A stretch of 56,598 nucleotides of DNA from Halochromatium roseum (GCF_016653315.1 NZ_NHSH01000086.1:1-56598), one strand, 5' to 3'. Shown: positions 7,694-21,178, numbered from the stretch's first letter. Made by a program: numbers and translations. Notes: generated by a model not told the origin, from the letters alone.

Positions 7694-8014
7694 TCATCCC
7701 TCGAACAATTCGGAGTGCGTGCCCGCGCGGACAAACAGGATGCTGTCGTCATCCGCTTGGTAGATCAACAAGAAGTCACCACCGATGTGGCATTCCCGGT
7801 GATCAGCCCAGTCACCCTTGAGCGGATGATCCAGCCACTCGGGTCCCAGCGGGGCATCGTCTGCGATCAGCAACAGCATCACCTGCTTCAGGCGCTGGAG
7901 ATCATAGCGGCCCGCGTGCGACAAACGCCTCCAGTCCTTAAGGAAGGTCTTGGTGTCATCGCATGCCCTCGGCGGCTTGGCCCGCTTATGACTGGCTGGC
8001 TTTTTCGAGGTCAT
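7694..8014 (-). CDS. yafQ: YafQ-type toxin (RelE superfamily)
   Basis: A 106-residue protein. Typical YafQ blocks are present: TFLKDWRRLSHAG, then LDHPLKGDWADHRECHIGGDFLLIYQ, then a terminal strand containing FVRAGTHSELF. The last His and the two His residues in DHRECH correspond to the catalytic histidine positions of YafQ ribonucleases, which cut mRNA in the ribosome at lysine codons in the E. coli enzyme. It starts 29 nt inside the dinJ-like antitoxin gene, giving antitoxin-first order. An extra basic N-terminus of about 20 residues (SKKPASHKRAKPPR) is longer than usual. Confidence 0.85.
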   Translation of the reverse strand: MTSKKPASHKRAKPPRACDDTKTFLKDWRRLSHAGRYDLQRLKQVMLLLIADDAPLGPEWLDHPLKGDWADHRECHIGGDFLLIYQADDDSILFVRAGTHSELFEG

Positions 8015-8264
8015 CGATCAAGGCATCAGCAGCCTGAAAACGCGCGCTTCGATGCTGACGCATCAGGCGCGCCTCCTCCATCGCCGCGCGGGTCTGCGCG
8101 TTGGGTACCTTCAGCTCCAAAGGGAACGCTTGGTCGTTGACCACGCGCTTGAGCAAGATGCGCACAGCGTCGGATACCGTCAGGCCCATGGCCGCCAGTG
8201 CCTCGCTAGCCTGCGCCTTGGTGTCCTCGTCCACCCGGACATGGAGCATGGTCGACTGAGCCAT
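7986..8264 (-). CDS. dinJ: DinJ/RelB-type antitoxin
   Basis: A 92-residue protein starting MAQSTMLHVRVDEDTK. Residues 1-45 form a ribbon-helix-helix domain ending in LTVSDAVRILLKRVV, the diagnostic DinJ/RelB helix. The C-terminus (KVPNAQTRAAMEEAR) is the toxin-binding part. The ATG at 8264 is preferred to an earlier start because GGGGGATCGGT precedes it as a ribosome-binding site. The antitoxin overlaps the yafQ-like gene by 29 nt. It probably represses its own promoter in the 8265-8573 region, where no clean operator dyad was found. Confidence 0.87.
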   Translation of the reverse strand: MAQSTMLHVRVDEDTKAQASEALAAMGLTVSDAVRILLKRVVNDQAFPLELKVPNAQTRAAMEEARLMRQHRSARFQAADALIDDLEKASQS

Positions 8265-8573
8265 ACCGATCCCCCAGATCGTCACTCGATCATCATCAAC
8301 GTGATCAGATTATGTATCGCTTTTGAGAGACAAAGAAGCGCGTTCGTGATTGCGATTGCCTGAGCGCCGCATCCCGTGCCGAAGTCACCGATCGCAAGCG
8401 GGAAAGGCTAAAATTGAGCAATGCCGCAACAAACGAATCCTGCCGTCTCTGGTATCGTTGATCAGCCTGGCCTGACTCAGGCAGCCGGTTGAGCGACCCC
8501 TGGAACAGACGCCTCCTCATCCGGGGCCGCGCTGTAAGATGTCAGGGTTTAGAGCAGAAGAAATGGGGATGCG

Positions 8574-9608
8574 ATGCATCAACAAACGATTCTCGTCGTC
8601 GACGATGAGCCCGCCAACATCGACCTCCTGGTCGAATGCCTGAAAGACGCGTACAACGTCAAGGCCGCCACCCGCGGCGAGCGCGCCTTGCGCATCGCCC
8701 GCTCCGGCGAACCGCCCGACATGATCCTGCTCGACATCATGATGCCCGGCATGGATGGCTTCGAGGTCTGCCAGCAGCTCAAGTCCGAACTCAGCACGCG
8801 CCATATCCCGGTCATCTTCATCACCGCCAAGATCGCGCTCGACGACGAGATCCGCGGCCTCGAGCTAGGCGCTGTCGACTACATCACCAAGCCGATCAGT
8901 CCACCGATCGTCCAAGCCCGGGTGCACACCCAGCTCGCGCTCTACGATCAGAACCGCATCCTCGACATCAAGGTCCGCGAGCAGACCGCGCAGCTGCACG
9001 AGACCCGGCTGGCGATCATCCGCCGGCTCGGACGCGCGGCGGAATACAAGGACAACGAGACCGGCCTACACGTCATCCGCATGAGCCATTATGCCGCCAT
9101 CATTGGCCGCGCTATCGGCATGGACGAGCGCAATGTCGACCTGCTGTTGAATGCCGCGCCCATGCACGATGTCGGCAAGATCGGCATCCCTGACAGCATC
9201 CTGCAGAAACCTGGCAAGCTCACACCCGAGGAATGGGACGTGATGCGCACCCACGCACAGATCGGCGCCGACATCATCGGCGATGCCAGCGACTCCGAAC
9301 TGCTCAAGATGGCGCGCGTGGTCGCCCTGACGCACCACGAGAAGTGGGACGGCAGCGGTTATCCGAACGGCCTCGCTGGCGAGCAGATCCCGCAGGTCGG
9401 GCGCATCGTCGCCATCGCCGATGTCTTCGATGCCCTGACCTCGGTGCGCCCCTACAAGCCGGCCTGGCCGGTCGAGCGCGCGCTCGAGCTGTTCCGCGAC
9501 AGCCAAGGCAGCCATTTTGATCCAGATCTGGTGCCGGTGTTCTTTGAGGCGATGCCAGAGATCCTGACGATTCGCAGCCGCTATGCGGAAGACGGCATGG
9601 TGACCTAG
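8574..9608 (+). CDS. RpfG-like response regulator with HD-GYP c-di-GMP phosphodiesterase domain
   Basis: A 344-residue protein. The receiver domain (residues 5-120) has the acidic pair Asp10/Asp11, the phosphoacceptor Asp54 in LLDIMMPGMDG and Lys106 in YITKP. The HD-GYP domain follows from about 150. It shows the HD pair at 198-199 (MHDVGKIG) and HHEKWDGSGYP at 254-264, a complete GYP motif. It should hydrolyse c-di-GMP when phosphorylated. This is the only receiver in the signalling island with an enzymatic output, so it is the obvious end point for the kinases that follow. A GGGGAT ribosome-binding stretch precedes the ATG. The receiver closely resembles the second receiver of the next gene. 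Confidence 0.93.
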   Translation: MHQQTILVVDDEPANIDLLVECLKDAYNVKAATRGERALRIARSGEPPDMILLDIMMPGMDGFEVCQQLKSELSTRHIPVIFITAKIALDDEIRGLELGAVDYITKPISPPIVQARVHTQLALYDQNRILDIKVREQTAQLHETRLAIIRRLGRAAEYKDNETGLHVIRMSHYAAIIGRAIGMDERNVDLLLNAAPMHDVGKIGIPDSILQKPGKLTPEEWDVMRTHAQIGADIIGDASDSELLKMARVVALTHHEKWDGSGYPNGLAGEQIPQVGRIVAIADVFDALTSVRPYKPAWPVERALELFRDSQGSHFDPDLVPVFFEAMPEILTIRSRYAEDGMVT

Positions 9609-9668
9609 ACCGCTCGCCACAGCCTATACACTCTCCAAGCCGTTCCAGCTTAAACAGGCGGATGCACC

Positions 9669-11226
<1,558 letters not shown>

Positions 11227-11237
<11 letters not shown>

Positions 11238-14200
11238 GCATCGCGGGGCCGGTTCTCCTCGCCGTTGGCCGGCGCATCGCCTCCACCGCCTGCTCGCCAC
11301 CTCAGCACTCGCCATCACCCCGCCTACAGCCGCGCTTGCCGATGCCGGCACTGGCGTCGGCGCACTCGCACCGGTCGCCTTCATCACCTGGGCCATCAGC
11401 ATTGGCGTCAGCATCGCGCTCGCTCTGGCGCTGCTGCGACGGCTGCGCCGCGGCAGCGAGGATCATCTGATCGAGCGGCGCGGCCTCATGCTGTTGGCAC
11501 TGACGCTGGCGGGCCTGTTCCTAGCGCTGGCACTGGCACTGGCGCAACAGGGATTGAGCCAGATCGATCAACGCCTGCGCGCCGACAAGGCCGAGACGCT
11601 CTGGGCGATGAATCGCGCCACAGAGCAGGCGATGCAGATGTGGGTCGATAGCCACCAGCGCGAAACCGAGCGCATCGCCCATGATCCACAGCTGCAGCCA
11701 CTGCTCGGGGCCTTGCTCGCGGCCGCCGAGGCGCCGACCCCGCTGCGCGACAGCCCAGCACTGACGCTGGCGCGCGAGCGCCTAGCCGAGCACCGCAACC
11801 TCAGCAACGCCGAGGATGTGTTTCTCCTCTCGCTCGAAGGCCGAGTGCTGGCCGCCGCCAAGCCGGGATCGCTCGGCGAGCTCCATCCGATAGCCCGCTG
11901 CAACCCGTTCGACTTCGCCCGGCTGTTGAGCGGCGAACGCCTGTTCATCCCGCCCAGCGCGCCGAATCAGGAGAAGACCGACGCTGACTGCCTGCCGCAA
12001 GCGCTGTTTCTGCTCGCACCGGTCAAGGATGCTCAGGGGATGCGCGCCTTGCTCGGCCTGCGCTTGGCCCCGGAACAAGCCCTGCGGCAGATTACCGCGT
12101 TCGGACAGCTCGGCCGCAGCGGCGAGACCTATCTGTTCGATACGCGCGGCCATCTGCTCACCCCCTCGCGCTTCGAGCAAGCGCCAGTAGCCGGATTCGA
12201 GGTCACCCCGGGCCTGCGCATTGCCGACCCAGGTGGCGATCTGTCCCGTGGCTTTCAGCCCAGCAACGCACCCGAGACCTGGCCGCTGACCCGGATGGCG
12301 CAGGCCGCGCTGCAGGCCGAGGATGGCATCGACGCCCAAGGTTACCGCGACTATCGCGGCGTGCTGGTGATCGGCGTCTGGAGCTGGTCCGAGACGCTCG
12401 GGCTCGGTATCGCCACCGAGATGGATCTGGATGAAGCCCTGGAACCCTATCGCGCCCTGCGCACTCCACTGCTCAGCGCCTTGGGCGGCGTGGTGCTGCT
12501 CGCTTTGGGGCTGATCGTCGCCCTGATCTGGCTCGGCGAGCGCGCCCGCGGCCGTCTCAACGAACTGGTCGAGGAGCGCACCCATGACCTGCGCAAATAC
12601 GTTCAGGCGGTCGAGCAGAACCCGCTCTGCATCATCGTCACCGACCACCAAGGCACGATCGAGCACATCAACCCGACCTTCAGCCAGATCACCGGCTACA
12701 GCGCCGAGGAAGCGCTCGGCGAGAATCCGCGCCTGCTCAAGAGCGACAACACCCCGACCGAGACCTATGAGCAGCTGTGGTCGACCATCCTCAGCGGCCA
12801 GACCTGGCATGGCGAGCTGTGCAACCGCAAGAAGAACGGCGAGCACTACTGGGTCTCGCTGTCGATCGCGCCGGTCGCCGACGAGACCGGGCAGATCACC
12901 CACTTCGTCGGCATCGCGCAGGATCTCACCGCGACCAAGCAGATCGCGCTGGCGCTGCGCGAGGCCGAGATCGCTCGCAACCTCGCGCTGGATGCCGCTG
13001 AAGTCGGTCTTTGGAGCGGTGATCTGCTGAGCAACCGCTGGAGTTGGGACATACGCGTCGCGCAGTTGCTCGGTCTGCCGGAAGACCAGCCGGCGACGCT
13101 CGAGGGCTGGATTGAGCGTATCCATCCCGAGGATCGCGCCTGGGTCCTCGCCGATTTCGACGCCAGCCTGCGTGGCGAGCGTCCGCTCGAGATCGAATAC
13201 CGGGTGTGCTGGCCCGATGGCAGCGAGCACGTCATCGCCGCCCGCGGCGGCACCAGCCTGGACCAGCAAGGCCGGCCAATCCGCATCGACGGCGCCGCCT
13301 TCGACCGCACTGCCCTGCGTCGCGCCGAGGCCGAGAGCGAGGCCGCGCGCGAGCGTAATGCGCTGATCCTCGACTCCGCCGGTGAGGGCATCATGGGCCT
13401 GGATCTGGAAGGCACCATCAGCTTCTGCAACCGCGCCGCCGGCGAGCTGCTCGGTTATGCACCGGAGGCGCTGATCGGCCTGCCACTGCATGCCACCCTG
13501 CACGATCGCGATGCCGACGGCCACCCGTTCCCAGAGGCCGACTGCCCGATGAATCGCACCCTTGCCGACGGTCAACGGCGCCGCATCGAGCAAGACCTGC
13601 TGTGGCGCCAAGACGGCTCGGCGCTGCTGGTCGAGTACGCGATGGTGCCGATGCGCAAGGCTGGGCAACAGATCGGTGCCGTGCTGGTGTTCAGGGACAT
13701 CGCCGAGCGCGTCAGTGCTCAAAACGCCTTGATCGCCGAGCGTCAGCAGCTGCAGAACATCCTCGACTCGAGTCCGTTGAGCGCGGCCATCACGGTTGGC
13801 GGCACCATCCGCCTGGCCAATCCGAGCTTCCAGCAGGCCTTTTCACTCTCGGTTGGCGACTCGGCCATCAACATCTACGCCGACCTCTCACAGCGCCGGC
13901 AGATGCTCGAGCGCCTGGAGCGCGACGGCCAAGTGACCAACTTCGAGGTCGAGATGCACCGCAACGACGGCAGCATCGGCTACATGCTGGCCAGCTTCGT
14001 CAAGCTCGACTACCACGGCGAGCCGGGCATCCTCGGCTGGCTGATGGACTTCACCGAGCGCAAGGCCGCACAGCAAGAGTTGGCGCAGGCACGCGATGCC
14101 GCCGAGGCCGCCACCCGCGCAAAATCCGAGTTCCTGGCCAACATGAGCCATGAGATCCGCACACCGATGAACGCCATCCTCGGCATGTCGCATCTGGCCC

Positions 14201-16629
14201 TGCAGACCGAGCTGAACCCGCGTCAGCGCAACTACATCGAGAAGGCGCATCGCTCGGCCGAGGCCCTGCTCGGCATCATCAACGACATCCTGGATTTCTC
14301 CAAGATCGAGGCTGGCAAGCTCGACATCGAGGTGCGTGACTTTCGGCTCGAGGACGTCATGGACAACCTCGCCAACCTGATCGGTCTCAAGGCCGAGGAG
14401 AAAGGCCTGGAGCTGTTGTTCGAGCTGCCGCCGGATCTGCCAACAGCGCTGGTGGGCGATGCACTGCGCCTCGGCCAGGTGCTGATCAATCTCAGCAACA
14501 ATGCGGTCAAGTTTACCGAGCCCGGCGGCGAGATCCTGATCCGGGTTGGCCTGGACCAGGAAGACGAGGCCCGCGTCTGGCTGCACTTCAGCGTCCGCGA
14601 CACCGGCATCGGCATGACCCCGGAGCAGCAGCAGCGGCTGTTCCAGTCCTTCACCCAGGCGGATAGCTCGACCACCCGCAAGTACGGCGGCAGCGGGCTG
14701 GGACTGGCGATCAGCAAACGGCTGACGGCGATGATGGGCGGCGAGATCTGGGTCGAAAGCAGCCCCGGCGTCGGCAGCTGCTTCCACTTCACCGCCTGCC
14801 TGGGCAAGCAGCGCGGGGTGCGCTCGCAGCGACGCCTAAAAGTCGACGATCTGGAGGCCTTGCGGGTGCTGGTGGTCGATGACAATCGCAGCGCGCGCGA
14901 GCTGCTGCAGTCGATGCTCAGTGCCTTCGGCTTCCAGGTCGAGCAGGCCGCCAGTGGCGCCGAGGCGATCGAGCGCCTCGAGCAGGCCAAGGGCCAGGGC
15001 GCCTTTGATCTGGTGCTGATGGATTGGAAGATGCCGGGCATGGACGGGCTGGATACCACGCGGGCGATCCAGGCCGATCAGCTCATCGCGCGCGCGCCAA
15101 CGGTGATCATGGTCACCGCCTACGGGCGCGATGAGGCGCAGCGCGCGGCCGATGGTCTGGAACTGGCCGGCTTCCTGACCAAGCCAGTGACCCCCTCAAG
15201 CCTGCTCGACGCCATCCTCAACGCCATGGGCCGCGAGGCGGTCTCCGATTCGCGCGCGGCCGATCAGCAGGAGGCGACCAGCGAGGCACTGGCGGCGCTG
15301 CGCGGCGCGCATCTGCTGCTGGTGGAGGATAATGCGATCAATCAGGAGCTGGCGTTAGAGCTGTTGATCACCAACGGCATGACCGCAGCAGTCGCGAACA
15401 ACGGACAGGAGGCGCTGGATCTGCTCGAGCAGGAGCGCTTCGACGGCGTCTTGATGGACTGCCAGATGCCGATCATGGATGGCTACGCAGCAACCCGAGC
15501 GATCCGCCAAGACCCACGTTACAAGAGGCTGCCGATCCTCGCGATGACCGCCAATGTGATGACAGGCGATCGCGAGAAGGCCCTCGCCGCAGGCATGAAC
15601 GATCACATCGGCAAGCCGGTGAAGGTGCGCGAGCTGCTCAGCACCATGGCGCGTTGGATCGAGGTCGAGAAGCGAGTTGAGAGGAGTGAGAAAGAGAGTA
15701 AGAAAGAGAGTGAGAAAGAGAGTAAAGAGAGAAGCGGGGAGAGGAGTGAAGAGAGCCTCATGAGCCCTGAGACGACGTCTGAGGGGACGAAGCCCATGGA
15801 CACGAAGCCCGTGGCGAGCCTGAATGCAAGCACTCAGCAAGCCGCCACGTCCCCACTCACACCTCACTCCTCTCAACTCACTCCTCGCTCTTCTCCACTC
15901 ACACCTCACTCCTCTCAACTCACTCCTCGCTCTTCTCCACTCACACCTCACTCTTCTCCACTCACTCCTCACTCCTCTCTACCAGGCATCAACATCGCCG
16001 CTGGCCTAGCGATCACGCAGCACAATCAGACGCTCTACCGACGCCTGCTGCGCCGCTTCGCCGAGACGCAAGCAGACTTTGCCGCGGACTTTGCCGCGGC
16101 GCAGGCGGCTCGGGCAGAGGACCCGGATGCCGCAACCCGCTGCGCGCATAGCCTCAAGGGCGTGGCGGCGAATATTGGTGCCGAGGGGGTGCGACGAGCC
16201 GCGGCGGCCTTAGAGGCGGCCTGTCAAGCGAGTGCCGATGATGGGCAGATCCAAGCGTTGGTCGCCGATACCCGCGCGGCGCTGCTGCCCGTGCTGGCGG
16301 GGCTCGAGGCGCTGACGCCTGCACCGAGCGCCAGGACTGGTTCCGAGACCTTTGGGGCCGGGATCGGGGCAGACTCCGCTGCGCTTGATGCGACGGCGCA
16401 GCCCGCTCTCGACCCTGCCACCTTGGTCAAAGAGCTCGCGCAGCTGCGCAGCCTGTTGGAGCAAGACGATACCGATGCCATCGGACTCGTGCGAAACCTC
16501 ACCGAGCAGCTCGGCGCCAGCCAGCTTGGTCAGGTCCTAAAACCGCTCGCCACCGCGCTCGAGGCCTATGATTTCGAGACAGCGCTGCAAGCGCTCGATG
16601 AGGTTGAGAATGCCATCCATGCCGCGTGA
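11227..16629 (+). CDS. Large membrane hybrid histidine kinase (Cache-like sensor, 4 PAS, HisKA, ATPase, 2 REC, HPt)
   Basis: An 1800-residue sensor kinase. Hydrophobic helices lie at about 20-36, 50-68 and 80-102, then an extracytoplasmic sensor to about 410 and a helix at 414-440. PAS domains follow near 456-575, 589-700, 710-830 and 842-950. HisKA carries His975 in [10 protein letters not shown], and the ATPase covers about 1078-1195. REC1 has Asp1266 ([11 protein letters not shown]), REC2 has Asp1411 ([11 protein letters not shown]), and HPt has His1641 (CAHSLKG). All phosphorelay residues are present, giving a full His-Asp-His chain. Between REC2 and HPt lies a ~105-residue Lys/Glu/Ser then Pro/His/Ser linker made of DNA repeats. 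It starts within the stop region of the upstream kinase and overlaps the next gene by 20 nt. The ligand is unknown. Confidence 0.92.
15674..15985 (+). repeat. In-gene inverted and tandem repeat: purine arm then amplified pyrimidine arm
   Basis: The 17-mer GAGTTGAGAGGAGTGAG at 15674-15690 starts a nearly pure purine tract to about 15750. Its exact reverse complement occurs at 15863-15879 and again at 15905-15921, inside a pyrimidine tract built on a 42-bp tandem unit. The arms could pair into a long stem. It is translated as the REC2-HPt linker. The second kinase carries the same structure at the same place, with shorter arms. Confidence 0.85.
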
Positions 16630-19600
16630 CAAGACCAGACAGCGTCAAGCGCAACGCGCTGGCGCCGATATGCACTGGGCGCCGCTGATCCTGCTGCCGT
16701 GGTCGTGCCGATTGCTGCCACGCTTGCTGCCGCGACGCCTGTTGCTGCAGCACCTATTGCCGCAACGCCGATTGCTGCCACACCTGCTGTCACCGCGACG
16801 CCTGACTTCACTCTGTCTGCTGCTACTCGCGTTCTCCACTGGCCCCGCGTTCGCGCAAGCGCGCGTCCTGCAAGTGGTCGGCGACGAGAATTACCCCCCC
16901 TATCTGTTCATCAACGCCGAGGGCGAGGCCGATGGCTACCTGGCCGACCTCTGGCAGCGCTGGTCACAGGCCACCGGCATCCCGGTGAACTTGCAGCCCT
17001 TGCAATGGGAACTGGCGCAGCAACGCCTGCTCGATGGCGAGGCCGATGTCATCGAGAACCTCTATAAGACCCCACAACGCCTGCCGCTCTATGCCTTTTC
17101 CGAGCCCTACGCCACCCTGCCGGTGGCCATCTATCGCGACCGTTCGATCGGCGGGCTGACCAAGCTCGAGACCCTGCGCGGTTTTCAGATTGGCGTCATG
17201 GAAGGCGATGCCTGCATCGACTGGCTGGCCAATCGCGGCATCCATAACCTAGTGCGCTACCAGGACTACCGGGCGGTGATCGAGGCCGCCAAGGCGCAGC
17301 GGATCAAGGTCTTCTGCATGGATGAGTACCCGGCCAACTTCTACCTCTATCAGCTCGATGCCCATCGCCAGTTGGTCAAGGCCTTCGCGCTCTACGAAGG
17401 GCAATTCCACCGCGCGACGCGCAAGGACGCCGCGGCCACCCTCGACCTGGTCGAACAGGGCATGGCGTCGATCCCCGCGGCCGAGATCGAGGCGCTGCGG
17501 CGGCAATGGCTGATGGAGCCGACCGACTATCGCCAGCATGCGGCACTGGCCCTGAAGGCGATCGCCGCGCTCAGCCTGACGCTGCTCCTGGTCGGCCTCT
17601 GGGTGATCTCGCTGCGTCGCGCGGTCGCCAAGCGCGGCGCCGAATCCGAACAGGCCAAGCAGGCCTTGCTCGAGCGCGAGGCGCAACTGCGCGCGCTCGG
17701 CGACAACCTGCCCAGTGGCTTTGTCTATCAATATCGGGTTGTCAACGGCCAGCCGGAGTTCTGTTACGCCAGCGCCGGTACCGAGCGCATCCTCGGCTTC
17801 AGTGCCGAGCAACTGCGGGCGGACGCGGATTGCGTGTTCGCGCGCATACCCGCGGAGGCGCGCGAGCGCAACGCCGCGGCCGGCGCCAAGAGCGCGGCGG
17901 AGATGAGCGATTTCTCCCAGCTGCTGCCGTTCGACCATCCGGATGGCCGACGACGTTGGCTGTTGATTCAATCTCGCCCGCGGCGCGGCGAAGACGGCAA
18001 CACCCTCTGGGACGGCATCACCCTGGATGTGACCAGCCAGCAAGAGGACAAGATCCGCTTCCGCGAGAGCGAGCAACATCACCGCCGCCAGCTCGAATCC
18101 CTGGTCGCCGAGCGCACCGCCGAGCTGCGGGCGAGTAACGACCAACTCGCCTATACCCAACGCGCGATGGATCGCGCCGGCATCGGCATCGCCTGGAACA
18201 ACGCCGATAACGGGCGCTTCATCTACGTGAATGATCAATGCTGCGCGCAGTTCGGCTACAGCCGCGAGGCGCTGCTGTCGCTGACCGTGAGCGACATCAA
18301 TCCCGAATTCACGCCAGATGATCTGCGTCAGATCGCCGAGCGCCTGCGTCAAACCCAGGACAGCCTGAAGATCGAAACGCTGCATCGGCGCCAGGACGGC
18401 TCCCTCTATCCGGCCTCGGTCACCATCTACCTGCAACGGGCAGGCGACGAGGAATGGTTCATCGCGTTCTTTGAGGATATCAGCCAGCGCAAGGCGCTCG
18501 AGGACCGACTCGCGCGCAGCGAGGAGCGGCTGCGCCTGGCGATCGAGGGCGCCAACATCGGCGTCTGGGAGTGGGAGATCAGCACCAATGAACTCTATTG
18601 GTCGGATTCCTTCAAGGCCCTGTTCGGCGTCGAGATCGAGGGGCTGGCCTCTTATGAGCTGTTCCTCGAGACCCTGCATCCGGAGGATCGTGCCGGCGTC
18701 GATGCAATGGTCCGCGCCTCGGTCGAGGCCGGCGCCCCCTATCAGGTCGAATACCGCATACAGCGCCCTGACGGCGAGCAGCGCTGGATCAGCGCGCTTG
18801 GCCAAACCTACCTCGGCGCGGATGGCAGCGCCCAGCGCATGGGCGGCATCGTGCAAGACATCACCGAGCGCAAGCTGGCCGAGGAGGCCTTGGCGCAGGC
18901 GCGCGATGCCGCCGAGGCGGCGACCCGCGCCAAGTCCGAGTTCCTCGCCAACATGAGCCATGAGATCCGCACGCCGATGAACGCCATCCTCGGCATGTCG
19001 CATCTGGCGCTGCAGACCGAGCTGAACCCTCGCCAGCGCAACTACATCGAGAAGGCGCATCGCTCGGCCGAGGCGCTGCTCGGGATCATCAACGACATCC
19101 TCGAATTCTCCAAGATCGAGGCCGGCAAGCTCGACATCGAGGCGACTGACTTCCGCCTGGAAGACGTGATGGACAACCTCGCCAACCTGGTCGGGATCAA
19201 GGCCGAGGAAAAGGGTCTGGAGTTGCTGTTCGAGCTGCCGCCCGATCTCCCCACGGCGCTGATCGGTGATGCGCTGCGCCTCGGGCAGATCTTGATCAAT
19301 CTCGGCAACAACGCGGTCAAGTTCACCGACCCCGGCGGCGAGATCCTGATCCGTGTCGGCCTGGAGCGAGAAGCGGCCGATCAAGTTTGGCTGCGCTTCA
19401 GCGTCCGTGACAGCGGCATCGGCATGACCGCGGAGCAGCAGCAGCGGCTGTTCCAGTCGTTCAGTCAGGCCGATAGCTCGACCACCCGTAAGTACGGCGG
19501 CAGCGGTCTCGGGCTGGCGATCAGCAAGCGGCTGACGCAGATGATGGGCGGCGAGATCTGGGTCGAGAGCACGCCGGGCGTCGGTAGCAGCTTCCACTTC

Positions 19601-21178
19601 ACCGTGCGCCTGGGCAAGCAACGAGGAATACGCTCGCAACGACGCCCGAAGATCGATGATCTCGAGACGCTGCGGGTGCTGGTGGTGGATGACAACAGTA
19701 CCTCGCGCATGGTGCTGCAGTCGATGCTCGGCGCCTTCGGCTTCCAGGTCGAGCAGGCCGCCAGTGGTGCCGAGGCCATCGCGCGCCTCGAGCAGGTCGA
19801 CGGCCAGAGCGCCTTTGACCTGGTGCTGATGGACTGGAAGATGCCCAACATGGATGGCCTCGACACCACCCGCGCGATCCAATCCGACCAGCTGATCGCG
19901 CATGCGCCGACGGTGATCATGGTCACCGCCTATGGCCGCGACGAGGCGCAGCACGCCGCCAATGGTCTGGAACTGGCCGGCTTCTTGACCAAGCCGGTGA
20001 CGCCTTCGAGCCTGCTCGATGCCATCCTCAACGCCATGGGCCGCGAGGCGGTGGCGGACTCACGCGGCACCGATCAGGAAGAGGCCACCAACGAGGCGCT
20101 GGCCAAGCTGCGCGGCGCCCATCTGCTGCTGGTCGAGGACAACGCCATCAATCAGGAGCTGGCCTTGGAACTGCTCAGCACCAACGGCATGAGCGCGGCA
20201 GTGGCCAACAACGGCCAAGAGGCGCTGGCGCTGCTCGAACAGCAGCGCTTCGATGGCGTGCTGATGGATTGCCAGATGCCGATCATGGACGGCTATGCCG
20301 CCACCCGCGCCATCCGCCAAGACCCGCGCTACCGCGACCTGCCGATCCTGGCGATGACCGCCAACGTGATGACCGGCGATCGCGAGAAGGCCCTCGCCGC
20401 CGGCATGAACGATCACATCGGCAAGCCGGTGAAGGTGCGCGAGCTGCTCGGCACCATGGCGCGCTGGATCAAGGTTGAGAAGCGAGTGGAGAGGAGTGAG
20501 AAAGCCACCTCTTCACTCACTCCTCACTCCTCTCCACTCACTCCTCACTCTTCTCTACCAGGCATTGATACCGCCGCCGGCCTCGCCATCACCCAACACA
20601 ATCAGGCGCTCTACCAGCGCCTGCTGCAGCGCTTCGCCGAGACCCAAGCTGATTTCGCCGGCGACTTCGCCGCCGCGCTGGCGGCCAGGGCGCAAGATCC
20701 AGAGGCGCACACCCGCTGCGCGCATACGCTCAAGGGGGTGGCTGCCAACATCGGCGCCCAAGGTGTGCGCGAGGCCGCCGCGGCGCTCGAACAGGCCTGT
20801 GCCAGCGGGCAGGACGAGGAGAGGATTCAGGCCTTGCTCAAACACACACTGGCGGCACTGGACCCGGTGATTGCAGGGCTGCGGGCGCTTGCGACGGCTG
20901 ACGCCTCCGCGGCCTCTTCCGCGGCTTCTTCCGCGGCTTCTTCCGCTGCCGTCAGCATCGATCGAGCCGCCCTCAACGCGTCACTCAAGCAGCTGCGAGG
21001 TCTCATGGAGACCGACGATATCCGCGCGCTCGAGGTGATCTCGGCGTTGCATGAGCAACTCTCGGCAACGCCCCATGCCAGCGCCTTCAAGCCCATCGCC
21101 AAGGCCGCGGAGGCTTACGACTTCGAGACGGCACTCAAGGCCCTCGATGAACTCGAGCGCCGTCTAGACCGCGCTTGA
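16610..21178 (+). CDS. BvgS/EvgS-like hybrid histidine kinase (periplasmic SBP_bac_3 sensor, 3 PAS, HisKA, ATPase, 2 REC, HPt)
   Basis: About 1522 residues from the ATG at 16610, which has GAGG 6 bases upstream and overlaps the previous gene by 20 nt. An odd N-terminus of Leu/Pro/Arg repeats ([10 protein letters not shown]-type) precedes a normal-looking signal segment ending AFA near residue 80. A periplasmic solute-binding (SBP_bac_3) domain spans about 85-300 ([24 protein letters not shown]), then a membrane helix at 311-338. PAS domains lie near 360-480, 514-630 and 640-755. HisKA has His784, REC1 Asp1075, REC2 Asp1220 and HPt His1372. The HisKA-to-REC2 part is collinear and near-identical with the preceding kinase, so the pair arose by duplication with replacement of the sensor. 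A small-molecule ligand is likely. Confidence 0.92.
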   Translation: MPSMPRDKTRQRQAQRAGADMHWAPLILLPWSCRLLPRLLPRRLLLQHLLPQRRLLPHLLSPRRLTSLCLLLLAFSTGPAFAQARVLQVVGDENYPPYLFINAEGEADGYLADLWQRWSQATGIPVNLQPLQWELAQQRLLDGEADVIENLYKTPQRLPLYAFSEPYATLPVAIYRDRSIGGLTKLETLRGFQIGVMEGDACIDWLANRGIHNLVRYQDYRAVIEAAKAQRIKVFCMDEYPANFYLYQLDAHRQLVKAFALYEGQFHRATRKDAAATLDLVEQGMASIPAAEIEALRRQWLMEPTDYRQHAALALKAIAALSLTLLLVGLWVISLRRAVAKRGAESEQAKQALLEREAQLRALGDNLPSGFVYQYRVVNGQPEFCYASAGTERILGFSAEQLRADADCVFARIPAEARERNAAAGAKSAAEMSDFSQLLPFDHPDGRRRWLLIQSRPRRGEDGNTLWDGITLDVTSQQEDKIRFRESEQHHRRQLESLVAERTAELRASNDQLAYTQRAMDRAGIGIAWNNADNGRFIYVNDQCCAQFGYSREALLSLTVSDINPEFTPDDLRQIAERLRQTQDSLKIETLHRRQDGSLYPASVTIYLQRAGDEEWFIAFFEDISQRKALEDRLARSEERLRLAIEGANIGVWEWEISTNELYWSDSFKALFGVEIEGLASYELFLETLHPEDRAGVDAMVRASVEAGAPYQVEYRIQRPDGEQRWISALGQTYLGADGSAQRMGGIVQDITERKLAEEALAQARDAAEAATRAKSEFLANMSHEIRTPMNAILGMSHLALQTELNPRQRNYIEKAHRSAEALLGIINDILEFSKIEAGKLDIEATDFRLEDVMDNLANLVGIKAEEKGLELLFELPPDLPTALIGDALRLGQILINLGNNAVKFTDPGGEILIRVGLEREAADQVWLRFSVRDSGIGMTAEQQQRLFQSFSQADSSTTRKYGGSGLGLAISKRLTQMMGGEIWVESTPGVGSSFHFTVRLGKQRGIRSQRRPKIDDLETLRVLVVDDNSTSRMVLQSMLGAFGFQVEQAASGAEAIARLEQVDGQSAFDLVLMDWKMPNMDGLDTTRAIQSDQLIAHAPTVIMVTAYGRDEAQHAANGLELAGFLTKPVTPSSLLDAILNAMGREAVADSRGTDQEEATNEALAKLRGAHLLLVEDNAINQELALELLSTNGMSAAVANNGQEALALLEQQRFDGVLMDCQMPIMDGYAATRAIRQDPRYRDLPILAMTANVMTGDREKALAAGMNDHIGKPVKVRELLGTMARWIKVEKRVERSEKATSSLTPHSSPLTPHSSLPGIDTAAGLAITQHNQALYQRLLQRFAETQADFAGDFAAALAARAQDPEAHTRCAHTLKGVAANIGAQGVREAAAALEQACASGQDEERIQALLKHTLAALDPVIAGLRALATADASAASSAASSAASSAAVSIDRAALNASLKQLRGLMETDDIRALEVISALHEQLSATPHASAFKPIAKAAEAYDFETALKALDELERRLDRA
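20484..20539 (+). repeat. Short form of the purine/pyrimidine inverted repeat
   Basis: GAGTGGAGAGGAGTGAG at 20484-20500 is exactly complementary to the 17-mer at 20523-20539, separated by 22 bases. It sits 4810 bases from the matching point of the upstream kinase, just after REC2. The third-position difference from the first copy (GTT to GTG, matched by AAC to CAC in the other arm) is compensatory, so pairing is preserved in both genes. Confidence 0.85.
20905..20950 (+). repeat. 12-bp tandem repeat within the HPt region
   Basis: Units of TTCCGCGGCTTC recur about three times (two perfect, flanks imperfect), coding for an Ala/Ser repeat (AASSAASSA-type) between helices of the C-terminal HPt region of the second hybrid kinase. 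Confidence 0.8.

Noticed and set aside
17249-19954. Very long (901-codon) open frame antisense to the second hybrid kinase
   Set aside because: It runs opposite a clear multidomain kinase, its sequence is Leu/Gly/Ala/Gln-rich with no domain, and high GC plus codon bias easily keeps the opposite frame open. Similar antisense frames lie under the first kinase (11782-13722), ileS (28647-29849, 29991-31112) and the 2OG oxygenase (43439-44731).
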